A stretch of DNA of 64,000 nucleotides from Grammothele lineata. Its lineage: Eukaryota > Basidiomycota > Agaricomycetes > Polyporales > Polyporaceae. A program made the translations under genes and the position numbers. Below, one piece after another: positions 23,163 to 35,491 of this stretch (its first letter is position 1; every line of letters begins with the position of its first letter). Under the pieces are notes generated by a model. That model was not told the origin of the DNA. It saw only the letters and a list, made by a program, of their open reading frames with translations, and did not search any database. The DNA lies in assembly GCA_002150815.3 (NCBI GenBank), contig NDFF03000127.1, positions 1 to 64,000 on the forward strand, written 5' to 3'.

Positions 23163-23933
23163 ATGCTTTCTGCTGGCCAGATATTGCTCATGCCCGCTCT
23201 CGCCCCCATCATCTGCACGCCCATGGCCCACTGCCCGCGCCCGTCCCAGCACTTCGGCGACGCCGACTCCCCCGCCACCTCGCCACTCCAGACCCTCCCG
23301 CCCACAGAGGTCTTCCCCCGGGTCTACATCGGCGACCTCGCCGCCGCAGAGAGCCCCGAGACCCTATCCGCCCTCCGCATCACCCACGTCCTCTCCGTCA
23401 TGCCCGGGCACGTCGCCCTCCCTTCCGCCTCCGCCCTGCCGTACCTCGCACAATCCGGCGCAGGCGCGCTCGAGCGGATGCAGCTCTCCCTGCACGACAC
23501 GCCCTTCGCGGAACTGGCCGCACTCCTCCCGCGCGCGACGGCGTTCATCGGCGGGGCGCTGCGCAGCGACCCGCGCGCGCGCGTGCTCGTGCACTGCGTG
23601 CAGGGCGTGAGCCGCAGCGCGAGCGTCGTCGCCGCGTTCCTCATCGCGCAGTGCCGGTGCGCGCCGGAGCAGGCCGTGCAGTGGGTGCAGGCCAAGCGCC
23701 GCTGCGCGCAGCCCAACCCGGGCTTCGTCGCGCAGCTCGGGGAGTACGCGCAGAGTATTGGCGTTCTACCCGCCGCGGCCGCTGCTGCTAATGGCGCGCG
23801 GAAGCAGCATGGAGGGCAGGAGTATTGGAGCCAGCAGGAGCAGCAGGGGCAGTACAACCACTCGCATTCGCATTCGCACCCACCTGCGCATTCACATTCG
23901 CACTCGCACCCGCACGGGCGCAGGCAGGCGTAG
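23163..23933 (+). CDS. Dual-specificity protein phosphatase
   Basis: Single exon, 256 residues from the ATG at 23163. The catalytic fold begins at VFPRVYIGDLAAAES, and ITHVLSVMP follows as in DUSPs. The general acid Asp is in LSLHDTPFAEL. The active-site loop VHCVQGVSRSASVV matches HCxxGxxRS with Cys and Arg intact, so an active cysteine phosphatase is expected. The C-terminal tail is low complexity: Ala and Gln runs and then a His/Ser-rich repeat (HSHSHSHPPAHSHSHSHPHG), which might bind metal. No targeting signal is obvious. The frame extends upstream to 22935, but the TATA box and CT-rich leader support 23163. The substrate is unknown. Confidence 0.88.
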   Translation: MLSAGQILLMPALAPIICTPMAHCPRPSQHFGDADSPATSPLQTLPPTEVFPRVYIGDLAAAESPETLSALRITHVLSVMPGHVALPSASALPYLAQSGAGALERMQLSLHDTPFAELAALLPRATAFIGGALRSDPRARVLVHCVQGVSRSASVVAAFLIAQCRCAPEQAVQWVQAKRRCAQPNPGFVAQLGEYAQSIGVLPAAAAAANGARKQHGGQEYWSQQEQQGQYNHSHSHSHPPAHSHSHSHPHGRRQA

Positions 23934-26900
23934 TACTGCTAAGTGCGCTGGGCGGTGCGGCGTGTGCGTGCTTGTGGGCAGCGCGCAGGCATGGTGGCTC
24001 CTCGTCGGATCGGACCTCAGGCCTCAAGCTTCAAGCCCCACCCTGCGGCCCCATTCGCTCGCTGTGCCCACATCGCCGTGCTCACGGCAGTCCCACCGCG
24101 GTCCGCGGGCGTAGGTCTCTCTTCCTGTACCTGCGGAAACGGAACTGGCGGCGAACTTCCGGAGCACTAGTACTGGCGAGTGGATGGATGGCGGAAGGCA
24201 GCGAAGACTGTGGACTGTGCTGTGGGGCGTATAGGTCGGGCCGGGCTTGCGATCCGCGATTCTGCGTGCGTCCTCCGCCCCGGGCCAGATGACCTGCGTA
24301 GCGCGGCGTCTGAGCGCTGCGTAGGGCACTGGCCCGCACCGTGCGTGCCGTCCCTGCTGCACCGGTGTCGTCACCTTCCAGTTTTTCTTTCAGGAATCAG
24401 GACTAAGCTATGCTCCTTCAAGTTCTCAGCGTTCAGCTTTCACATTATTGCCCTACATTATTGCCTTTCCTGTTCCGTTCTTCCCCTTACTTTAACCACA
24501 CGTTCCACTTCCGATTCCGGATTCCTTATCGCTATACCTAGCCCGCCCCCCGCTGTCGCGTCCGCCCAGCCCAAAAAATGCAAATACCTAAAGGCCCGCA
24601 TCGAAGCTAACCCTACTACTTATACTGTATATCTAAATGCGCTGTACATACCTTACGCCCCGCCGCCGTCATCATCATGCACATAGTACTCGTGCTCAGG
24701 TCTATGCTATGATTGCTATCGGAAGCAGTCGAGCCCGCGCCTCGTCACGCGTCAACGTCAAGACAGTACTCAACAGGGAAGGCGCGATGTCCCGTTGCGA
24801 ACTGCCAGCCTGCGTGCTTCCCTCAGGCTCCTCCGATCGCGCGCTTCGGGGAACCGTTTCTGGGCTTTTCTGGGACGTTGCGCCAACTTTGGGTGGCACT
24901 GGTACTGGCAGATCCGGGCCCGAGCTGTCGGGACTCGGGACTCGGGACTCGGGGCGTGGGCCCCCTGAAGATCGCGTCGCACGTCGCGTCCAGTGCCAGT
25001 GCGGTCGAATACCCGGAGTGCACGCGTACACTTCTCGAGTCCTGTCAAATCATGAGTTCTGTCTAAGACTTGCACGCGCTTTCGCACACCCCCGCCCCCA
25101 ACCGGTGCGCCCGTGGCCACGGCCGTCTGAGACGCGAGCAGAGGGGGTCCGCAACATTCGGCTTTGGCCCCGGCGCGCGCGCACTCGTCCGCCTTCGTCC
25201 GTGTGGGGCCATGCAGATGTTCGGCTCGGCTGCTGAGTGACCGGGAGCCGGCGGCCGTCTTGTTTCAACCCTCCCGAGATCTTACCGTACATGCGTTAGC
25301 AAGTACAGCTTCGTGGGGCCACTCAAAAATTCCGCACAAGCCTCAGGTTTTCGGACTCGGGCTGTCGCAGGTGCTAGCGATCCGATCGATAGAACGCTCA
25401 GTGGAGACTAGTTCGGTTCCTAAGATGATGACGTGAGGGGATCTGTCTCGGGGGCTCATTTACTGCGTCTGTGGCACTACTACTCCGTCGGACGTACCAG
25501 TCAGTCGGTGGCAAGTTCGTTCCCCGAGGCCGCCTGTGCCCGCCTGTCTCGAGCTGCCTGTCTCGTCGCTCCAAAATCTGAAGGCTCGCGATGGCGACAA
25601 GGCCCCAGGGCGGTCGACGTCCAGAGAAGTCGCCGTGGCGCCGGCCGGCGGGCTACTTACTAGCCACCCCTAGCCACCCGCGCTCATGTTCAAGTTTGTT
25701 TCAGCGCCAACGGACCGGAACAACGTGAAATGTTGACGGGGCGGATTCCGCTTTGGTGGTTTGATCAACTTATCAAGTGCGTCGTGGGCGCCCCTTGCTC
25801 CGCGGCCCGCGGGCGGCGTCGTTGGAACGTAACGCGGGATGTTCTACTGAGAAAATGAACGTCGTGGACTCGGAGATGCCTGGGGTCGGCGTTCTATGGA
25901 GAAAGGTTTGGAGTTGGTGGACTGCTGTGTCTAGATGATACCTCCGACGGGGGGCTGAGCGCTGACTCTGGGGCCCGGGAAGCAGACGTTGCCACCCATG
26001 GCGAGCGGTCGCGCGACCTCGCTACCATTAGTGGCGGCGGGGCTCTAGCGATCTGATATATTGACGTACGCACCTGTGCATCAGCAAAAATGTTGGAGCC
26101 GCGGCCTCGCGTGGGGTCAGCGTGCGGAAGAAGTTTGGGCACATAACAGCGCGCGGGATGTGGAATCAGCGCGCGACCAGTGCGCTCGAAACGAGGCAGC
26201 GTGCTCACCCCACGCATTATCGATCTCGCGCGCGAGTTTTCGGTTCCGCGCACGCCACCTTGCGGGCCGTCGATCTCGCGGGTTGTCGCGTGCCGAACGG
26301 AGTTCAAGGAACGGAGATCCTCTTTGCTAGTAGCGAGGAATATTAGCATAGTAGTATGTTTGTAAACACTCACTATTCTACTTATCTATTAGTCTCAGCA
26401 TGAGGCGATGGCTTTAATGATAGAACTGGAAGATGAGTCGTGCTCGACTGGACGAGCACCCGCAGTGGCTCAAACGGGCCCGGATCGAACGGAGTTGCCC
26501 AATTCGGTCGCAGATGACTGTATTTGGCTGCTCGTTCAGACTCCGCAGCGGCTTCGAATTCCAGAGGATAAGATGACGCTCTCTCGACTCCGTCTCTTTT
26601 GCCGACTCTTGTTCCCTTGCCCCCTCGCTCTCCACTGCTGCAGGCACTGAATGACCCTTCTCTCCTTCGGCCGCTTCTGCTGATCGTCTGCCCTCGTCCC
26701 CTGTATTCGCCCTTTCCTCAATGCTCTCCGCGCGACGTTGCCCGCCCGCCTCCCGACAACATGTCTGTTGTCGATACATGTACTACTTGGAGCGCCGAAT
26801 AAGTAAGGAGAGTGTCATTAAGTATTCTGTGAGTACTCGATTTTCATTCCGAGGTGCATATATGCATATACTGCCCACCTCCCTCCCTATAGGCAGTCGT

Positions 26901-27156
26901 CTAATTTCACGCGGTATGTCCTAGCCCTTCCGCAAGCCGCCTTGTGGCATCCCACCTCGCGTTTGCGATTCGTTTTGGAAAGGTGCGTCGTCCGCATCTT
27001 CGCCGTCTCCCTCGCCTCCTTGCCCACACAGCTGCCTTCCCCTCCCTCGCCCCCGCCCCCTCGCCCCCTCCACATCTTGCTCCGTCTTAGCCCCAGCCAC
27101 AACTCTCCTCTCCATCTCCGCCTCCTCCTGCTTCCGCCGCCCGTGACCAGCCCACG

Positions 27157-27367
27157 ATGAGCGACACCTTCACCGGCGCGCTCATCGACGACACTTCCGT
27201 CCTGCGCCCCCGGGCGCCCCTCCGTTCCTTCCCCGGCCCTCGGCACGTTCATCGTGCTCGCCCGTTGCACTACGTGAGTAAGATCGCTCCTAACCTACCT
27301 CCTATGTGTCTCTGTCTCCGCGTAGTGTCCCCGCCCGCCTCTCCTCCTAGTCATACGAAGTTGTTAG
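27157..27367 (+). CDS. Doubtful small spliced ORF (52 residues)
   Basis: Model join(27157..27273, 27326..27367). The ATG follows a long pyrimidine-rich tract ending cccacgATG, like other genes in this window. The next intron has a good GTGAGT donor, a CTAAC branch and a CGTAG acceptor. The product starts MSDTFTGALIDDTSVLRP and is Arg/Pro-rich; I recognise no family. An alternative acceptor at 27350 would give a different short tail. The splice signals and leader are the only support, so this may be a noncoding transcript. Confidence 0.22.
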
Positions 27368-27530
27368 CATGTAGTGAACATATAGTAGATATCGTCCAAT
27401 ATAACTTTATATCTATTTTAAAGCTTGTCTGCGTGAGGAGGCCCCAGGCCATGCTGCAATAGATATTTACTTGCCCCATATCTTCCGCGCGCTCGAGCAT
27501 GCAGGCCCCGCGCACCTCGCGGACCCAGTT

Positions 27531-27647
27531 CACCCCACGAATTAAGCTTAAGCGCGCGCAAGTGCGCGAAATCGGACCGCGCGCGCTGAAATCGAATCCA
27601 GCACAGTGACCAAGGGACAACTGTGCGGGATCACGATTCGTGGGGTG
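27531..27647. repeat. 12-bp inverted repeat enclosing about 93 bp, MITE-like
   Basis: caccccacgaat (27531-27542) has its exact reverse complement attcgtggggtg at 27636-27647. A second, inner pair (gcacagt 27601-27607, actgtgc 27620-27626) forms a small hairpin. No target duplication is evident. It could be a small MITE, a structured RNA or chance. Confidence 0.5.
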
Positions 27648-28403
27648 CGTGGGCTCCCGCGTGCTCCAGCGTGCGTATGGAGCAATTTTGCTGATGTGTA
27701 GGTTGGCTGCAAGTGGACATCGTACATACTACACATCCCCTAATCGCCGTCGCAGGCCACGACGCCGAGCAACGAGCTGCCAGCTTCTAGTGTCGCAGCA
27801 CGTACGCCTCCCGACCGGCAGGAGGTTCGCACGAGTGTAGTCTGATTAGGACAGAGTTCACTTGCTCCTAGCGGATCTTCCAGCGTGAAATGGCGGAAAT
27901 GACGAGCTCGCCACGCACGACACAGGCCTTCGAGGGCCGTGGGACCCCTGCGGAGAGACCGTTCGCAGCTGACCGTATGTACGCATAATGCATAATTAAG
28001 AAGCCCCTCGCTAGGAGCCCCCGTCCGGTCTCCGGCCTTCCCCGTATGGCTAGGTATGGCTTCTTCCTCCATGGAGATGGAACCCGAGACTCGGAGGTGT
28101 GCGTTCCAGAAGGCGCATCGATCGCGTACAGTTACACATTACAATACATACACAATTAATGGTGACGTCGTCCTCTGCCCCGATGGGGCCCAGCACACAA
28201 GCGCAAATAAAAGAAAGCATAATCAACCGACCGGGACCCGTAGTACCGTCTTCGTGCTCGCCCTTGTCCAAACTGCCACGCGCAGCCCACCTCAAGAGGC
28301 ACAGGCCGACCCGAAACGCACACATGTATATGTCCGGGCACCAGCCAAAGGCCGACCAAAGGAGCGGAGGGGCGGCGAAGTCCAAACGTCCGACCTGGGC
28401 GTT

Positions 28404-29717
<1,314 letters not shown>

Positions 29718-30101
29718 CTGAGCGTGTATAGCGTTCTAATTTCAAGTGTACGACCGGTCAAGAGGCAAGGCGTATATAGATTGGACGAGTGCCGGCTCGG
29801 AAGGCGTAAGCGTTCTGAAAGATATCCTGTGGGGATTATGGGATATTCACAAAGGGATAATAGAGATGCGTAAGAGCGGCGGGCGTGAGAGACGTTAAGA
29901 GGAAGCAGAGAGAGGGAGGGCGTATGCTGGTGTGCGTGGTTGTCGTTGCTGTAGTGCGAGGCTCGTTGCCGCCGGTCGCGAGCAGTCGCGCGCCACCCTG
30001 TGCACGTGGCCTTTCGGACGTAGCCGGGTGTTCCCTTGTGCGTCCAGCAGGGCTCCAGTCGACCAACACCATCCAGCTCACCCAAAAAGCCTTCCGCCAC
30101 G
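29718..30101. promoter_or_regulatory. Divergent promoter region between Rab and ATP15
   Basis: The start codons are 384 bp apart and divergent. Frames crossing this interval have no family support. Nothing else is seen. Confidence 0.45.
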
Positions 30102-30600
30102 ATGAGCAGTGCTACCTGGCGCAACCTTTTCACGTACGTCCTCACTTCCTATGTATCTTTGTTTGGGCTCCTCAGAGCTCACTCGGGCCCTCCGTTGACT
30201 GGTGCGCTGTAACTGACGCGTCTCTACCCCCGCCTTCCTCCGCCGCTCTGCTTTGCAGGTACAACAAGTACACCCAGATCGCCGCGCGAGCCCTCCGTGC
30301 GTCGCTGAAGGAGGAGCACCGCGTCGTCGCCGAGAAGCGCGGCCTCACCGTGCTGCGCTACCAGCGCTGGGCGGACGGCCAGGGTGGCCCCCAGGTGCGT
30401 GCGGCCGACCCCGTATTCGGTTTTCGGCCGCGTTGTGCTGATGCCCGACCTCCCCCTCCCCCCCTTTCTTCCCTCGTATTTGTGCGCCGTCTTCTCGGGA
30501 CATTTATCGCTCCTTCGGCGCTCCGTCGTACGCCCCACGTTTTCAGACTCACCTCGTTCCCCCTCCGGAGGCGGATACCACGAAGAAGGCGGCAGTTTAG
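30102..30600 (+). CDS. ATP15: Mitochondrial ATP synthase epsilon subunit
   Basis: Model join(30102..30133, 30259..30394, 30547..30600), 73 residues. The product starts MSSATWRNLFTYNKYTQIAA and continues RALRASLKEEHRV; this is the eukaryotic F1 epsilon family (yeast Atp15, about 62 residues), which sits in the central stalk. Its usual size, the W-R-x-x-x-x-TYNKY start and the basic middle agree. The first intron is 125 nt and the second 152 nt, longer than most in the window. The third exon (THLVPPPEADTTKKAAV) is chosen from frame and acceptor, and is less conserved than the rest. Confidence 0.88.
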
Positions 30601-31606
30601 GAGTTGAATGTATGCTTTCTGGGCTGTCGCAATCTAGACCTTCGTCGTGAGAGACGATCAGACACCGCATTTCATGGGAAGGTCTCGTAAGTCTGTGTTG
30701 GATTGGGGTGCATGAAGGCCGGGCAGCACGACTCAAGGCGGTGCGCGATGACGTTGTGGATGAATATCCGCCAAGATTTTTCTCGGTGCGCATGGTGTTT
30801 TTTTATGTCAGAATGTCGTGGAACATACCCCGTGGTGGTTCTTTAACGGGATTCAAACTGAAGTGTGCACGTCGTGAGGGTCCGCAGGAGTCAGAAGAAG
30901 CGGAAGTCAGACCCTTTTCGGGCGGCCTCTATCCTCGGCCTTCGGGTAAACGAGCTTCACAGTGGGGAATTCCACAACTACATTGCATGCCGCGTGAGTT
31001 CAGCGTGTCGAAGCCGTCTGAACGGTCCTCGAGGCGTTGCGAAGCACGATGCGATGCGCGTTCCTGTCGGGCTACGTCCGTTTACAGAGCACTATTCCTA
31101 CCATTTTGTCATTCGCGCGGCCTGCTTTCCTCTATCTTTCCATAATCTTCCACAATCTGTCCCACCCCTCCATTGTTCGTGGCATCGCGGCGACGGCGCG
31201 TTGATCGCAGTCTATATTATACTGCAGGGTTGACGGACGTCGTGGCCTGCATGAGTCGGCGGGTGAACCGGTGACGGCGGGCCCGACGCCCGCTCGAAAT
31301 TAGGAAGCCAGATTAGCGCCCGCCCGCGCTCTCAATCGCCGCGCCCACGTGGGGGGTCGGGGTGGACATATATGGGGCGAGCGAGCTTACGTACGAAGCC
31401 AAGGACCGTCCGTCTCCCTCGACGCGGGTCCGCTTCCTTCTCTTCACCCCCACATTCGCTCGCCATCCTCGCCGCGACTGTTCTCTCTCTTCCCCCGTCG
31501 TACGTCGTTTGTCTCTCTGCGTGCTCATGTAGGGGCCTACGCCGTCCGATTGCTCATCCGCGCCGTGCGCGCTCAGCCCCCAAGAATCTCTGCTATCTCA
31601 AAAACA
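30601..31606. other. Intergenic stretch and GIS2-like promoter
   Basis: No gene recognised. The last 200 bases form a CT-rich leader before the ATG at 31607. Confidence 0.45.
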
Positions 31607-32547
31607 ATGGCCGCCCGAGGGTGTTTTAACTGTGGCGGATGTAAGTCCCCCCGCCTCTCCTCGCTCGCTCTCTTCGATCCTGACGCGCATCCAGTCGGTC
31701 ACCAGGCCGCCAACTGCCCGAAGGCGGGTACTCCCACCTGGTGAGTGCTCATCGTCGTCGCCTCCGCGAGGCCCAACGCCAATATCGCCCGCTCGCAGCT
31801 ACAACTGCGGGATGGAAGGCCACGTCTCGAAGGAGTGCACCGCCGAGACGAAGGCGAAAACGTGCTACAAGTGCGGCCAGGAAGGCCACATCGTGAGTCG
31901 CTGCTCGCTGCTCTGCTCGTCGTCGTCGCGCGCCCTGCCGCTAATGGAAGTTTTTCCCTACCTTGCCCCTAGTCCCGCGAGTGCCCCGAGAACGCGGGCA
32001 GCGCCGGCGGAGGCGGCTACGGCGCGTTCAACAGTAGCAGCTCGGGAACCGAATGCTACCGCTGCGGTAAGGTTGGGCACATCGCCCGCGCGTGCCCCGA
32101 GGCTCCCGGTGGCAACACGGGAGGCTACGGTGGTGGGTACGGCAGCTTCGGTGGGCAGCAGCGCACCTGGTACGTGCTTTTCGCGCTTTCGGTCTGTGAA
32201 CCGATGCCGTAACTGTCTTCTGTAGTTACACCTGCGGTGGGGTAGGACATTTGTCCCGCGACTGCGTCCAGGGGTCGAAGTGCTACAACTGCAGCGGCTT
32301 TGTAAGTTCTGCTTGCGATTGCTCTTATCGCGTTCGCTCTCTGATTGAGCGTGTTCTAGGGTCACATCTCCAAGGATTGCCCCCAGCCGCAGCGCCGCGC
32401 TTGCTACACGTGCGGGTCCGAGGGGTGAGTGTCGCATTCCCTGGTCTGGTTAGAGTTATCTCTGAAGAAGCGGCTCGGTACTATAGACACATCTCGCGCG
32501 ACTGCCCCAACAGCGGCGCGGCCGGCGGAACGACGGAGGCTTCTTGA
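31607..32547 (+). CDS. GIS2: CCHC zinc-knuckle nucleic-acid-binding protein (GIS2/byr3/CNBP)
   Basis: Model join(31607..31640, 31695..31740, 31799..31892, 31973..32169, 32226..32301, 32360..32424, 32487..32547), 190 residues. After splicing there are seven CX2CX4HX4C knuckles: CFNCGGFGHQAANC, CYNCGMEGHVSKEC, CYKCGQEGHISREC, CYRCGKVGHIARAC, CYTCGGVGHLSRDC, CYNCSGFGHISKDC and CYTCGSEGHISRDC. Gly-rich linkers (GGYGGGYGSFGG) separate knuckles 4 and 5. Seven knuckles is the count in yeast Gis2 and human CNBP, which bind single-stranded nucleic acid and affect translation. Most introns interrupt a knuckle. All phases are consistent. Confidence 0.95.
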
Positions 32548-33007
32548 GCTGTTCACTATCTGTATCGATATCGTACCCCGCTTTCCGTCTAGTCTCTTGC
32601 TTTGCGTTCTCGTACTCGTCGTAGCGCAGTGTACGATTACAGACGCAGTGCCTCTTCAATATAGCATATCGTAGTGTGGGTCCATGATTGACGACGGCAG
32701 CGGAGCTTCGGGGAGAGGGCGGTGCCGGCGATAAGTGCTCGGTGCGTCTATCTGGACAAGCGAGGGACGAGGCGGGCCTTGGGGCGCGGAATGGACGGCG
32801 CGGACGGTCGTCGAGGTCGTTCTGGGCTGGGAGCTCGGAGCGAAGACGGAGGAAGCCGTGCCGCGCTTGGCCGACCAATCGAGCGGCTCCTTTTCGTGTC
32901 GTCAACTTTGGGCGCCTGTGCCTTCTCTTCTCATCCACGCACTCGCCCTGCTCTCCCTCTCCCTCTCCTATCCTCGACCCGTCCTGTCCCTCTCCGCCCG
33001 AGCACCG
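32548..33007. other. Intergenic region, promoter of the COX subunit gene
   Basis: No gene seen. A strongly pyrimidine-rich leader occupies about 32935-33007. Confidence 0.5.
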
Positions 33008-33800
33008 ATGCAAGCCCTCCGCCTGGCGCGCCCCCGTCTCCCCCTCCGCCCCGCCTCCCGCGCCTTCGCTGCCGCCGCGGCCCACGCTCCGGCCGCGTCG
33101 TCCGCCCCCGCGGAGTCCCCCGTCCCGCTCTCGAACGTCGAGGCCATGTGGACCCGGCTCTCCGCGGACGAGCAGCTCACCGTGCACCAGCAGCTCGAGG
33201 AGCTCCAGAAGAAGGACTGGAAGGCACTCACCCTGGACGAAAAGAAGGCCGGTGCGTGCCCCGCCCCCACCGCCCGCCCGCCCGTCGCGTCACCGACGCT
33301 ACCGACGCTGGCGACGCGTTGCGTTGCGCCGTTTTTGCTGACGGGCGCCCCACCAGCGTACTACGTCGCCTTCGGGCCCCACGGCCCCCGCGCGCCCATC
33401 GACCCCCCGGGCACGGTGCCCAAGGTCATCTTTGGCGTGTCCGGCCTTATCCTCGCCGCCGGCGTCCTCTTCTACTCCATCCGTGCGAGCGGTGAGTCCG
33501 GGCTCTGGCCACAGTTCCGACGCGTTCCGGACTGACGTGGGCTGGCCCCGTGCCCTTTCCCTTCGCAGCACCCCCGCCGCCGAAGACCGTCACCAAGGAG
33601 TGGGAGGAGGCCATGACCGAGCGTGCGCGCGAGCACAACATGGACCCCATCAACGGTAAGCTCCGGCGTCACCCGTACGTCTACGAATCCCGTGTCTGAC
33701 GACATTCTCTTTCCTTCTCTCTCCTCCCTGCTCCCTTTTTGCGCCCGCAGGTATTGCGTCAGAAGGATACAAGGGTGCCGGCTTCGTCACGCACAAATAG
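33008..33800 (+). CDS. COX5: Cytochrome c oxidase subunit IV-type (yeast Cox5)
   Basis: Model join(33008..33251, 33357..33491, 33569..33655, 33751..33800), 171 residues. An Arg-rich mitochondrial presequence (MQALRLARPRLPLRPASRAF) precedes the matrix part SNVEAMWTRLSADEQ and KKDWKALTLDEKKAAYYVAFGP. One membrane span follows (VIFGVSGLILAAGVLFYSI). The C-terminal KTVTKEWEEAMTERAREHN and EGYKGAGFVTHK match fungal Cox5/COX4 proteins. It is a nuclear-encoded inner-membrane subunit of complex IV. Introns are 50-105 nt and all phases agree. Confidence 0.93.
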
Positions 33801-34182
33801 AGCGTCGACGCGGTCGAGCGCAGGGGCAGAAAACATGTGTTAACGCCGCACGTCGGCGGCTGTTCGACAGTCGGGCGGGCGGGCGGCGGTCGCTCCCGCG
33901 CCCCCTCCTCCCGCCCGTCGCCCCCGCCGCGACGAAGGATGGGACTAGCTACAATATTAGTAATATCCTGTTATTCGTGCTGCCTCAACCAACTTGACCG
34001 CAAACCCGCCCCACGGGGTGCGTCAGGGCTAGACGTTCAACAACTTAGTTCTTTCCCCAAACATCTATCTTCGTCCCGTGGGTCCTGCTCGGTAAAGCGT
34101 CCGATGTGTATTATAACGCGAAAAAGCGTGGAAGAGTCTCGAGAGCGATGCAGCGACAATGACGCATGTATATGCGCGAGGA
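33801..34182. other. Convergent 3' region
   Basis: This is the interval between the COX5 and RPN8 stop codons. It contains 3' UTR sequence only; no other feature is seen. Confidence 0.5.
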
Positions 34183-35491
34183 CTACAAGCCCTTGTCCGC
34201 GTCACTCATTTTACTTGAGTCCTTCTCCTTCTCACCCTTCTTCTCGTCATCCTTCGCGCCCTTCGGCTTCTCCTTCTCCTTCTCACCCTTGCTCTCCTCG
34301 AGCTCTGCCCGCCCGATCGACGCCTTGTTGTCCACAAGCGCATGCAGAGCAATCACCGAGCGGAGGAGACTGCTCAAGTACACAACGAGCATCTCGTCGT
34401 TCGTCGTCGCCGCAAAGCTCTGCGTGAGCTCCGGGTCCGCCAAGTCGGGAAGGAGGTTGAGCGCGTCCTGGAGGTAATATGCGATCTGGTGGTTCTGCGG
34501 CATCCGCCCGGCGGCGACGTCGACGAGGTAGGACTGGACGTCCGCGAGCCGCGACTGGAGCCCGCGCAGGGAGGCGAGCTGCTCGGCGACGCGGGTCGCG
34601 AGCGTGGTCGTGGTGGAGTCTTTGATGTCCCGCAGGAGGTGCTCGACGCCGATCTCCTCGGCCTCTTCGGCCTCGATCGCGGAGGGGACGTGCAGGAAGG
34701 TCTTTCGCGTCTCCGTGCCGTCCTAGAGAACGATGGGGTGTGAGACGGGGTGCGGTAAAGGCGCATATAGAGAGGGACATACGTCTTTGATTTCTTCTAC
34801 GGCAAAGTATGCGTCTGTGGGGATGCCGACTGTTTGTGGTCGGACGTCGACGATGACCATGACGGGGCGGGCGCTGAACTGCTTCATGAGGTCGTTGATC
34901 TCCTGGTCCGAAGCTCGTAGCTTCGGACCCGTATGATACCACCCAATCACCCTTTCACGCGCTACATTTCACGTACCAGCGGACAGATCCACACGCACAC
35001 AGTGGGCACAAGCCCCAGAGGAAGCGAGCGTCAGCGCACCCGCGCACTCGAGCGGGCAGGAGAACTCACGGACCGTTCACCTTCTTGAACATCTCCCACA
35101 TGCCGTCGACGTAGTTGTGGTCGAGGAACCACGTCTTGGAGTCCTTCTCGTCCTCCTCGAACGGGATCCCGAACGAGTTCGCGACGTTCACCGTCGTGCC
35201 GTTGTCCTGCCCCAGCAGGATGCCCACCACGCGCTTCGTCGACCCGCGCGAGACTGCGCGCGCGTGGTGGTCCGCGACGGAGAGCAGGACGAGCGGGTGG
35301 ACGACTGTGCGGCGCGGTGCGGCGCGAAGCGAAGCGAAAGTTAAGTGAGCGAGGGGGGTTCGCGGGCCGCGGGTCAGGCGAAAGGCGCACCGACGGTGGT
35401 ATTTGAGAGTGCTGAGAGCTGCGAGTCGTCAGCGGATGGCGCAAGTTGGTAGGACAAACCGACATACCTGTTCTGTTGTTGTTGCGACCAT
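34183..35491 (-). CDS. RPN8: 26S proteasome regulatory subunit Rpn8 (PSMD7)
   Basis: Model complement(join(34183..34722, 34783..34961, 35074..35304, 35391..35418, 35468..35491)), 333 residues. The MPN domain starts [17 protein letters not shown] and includes [20 protein letters not shown] and [18 protein letters not shown]. The JAMM zinc ligands are incomplete, as expected for Rpn8, the inactive partner of Rpn11 in the lid. Downstream blocks are [44 protein letters not shown] and [17 protein letters not shown]. The C-terminus is Lys/Glu-rich, as in human PSMD7. Exons 1 and 2 are 24 and 28 nt. Donor GTCCGT at 35073 was chosen because it alone gives [12 protein letters not shown]. Confidence 0.95.

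Larger units (their letters stand above)
23934..28403. other. Gene-poor stretch, 4.5 kb
   Basis: No convincing gene. Short frames on both strands are GC-biased shadows. Two CT-rich tracts (about 26590-26760 and 26985-27155) resemble leaders. The second precedes a doubtful spliced ORF at 27157. An inverted repeat lies at 27531-27647. No tRNA or rRNA was recognised. Confidence 0.45.

Noticed and set aside
27157..27290. Mating pheromone precursor
   Set aside because: No frame ends in a CaaX box; one frame ends Cys-Thr-Thr-stop, which is one residue short.
30840..30860. gggattcaaactg resembling a tRNA B box
   Set aside because: The motif deviates from the consensus and no upstream A box or cloverleaf could be found.
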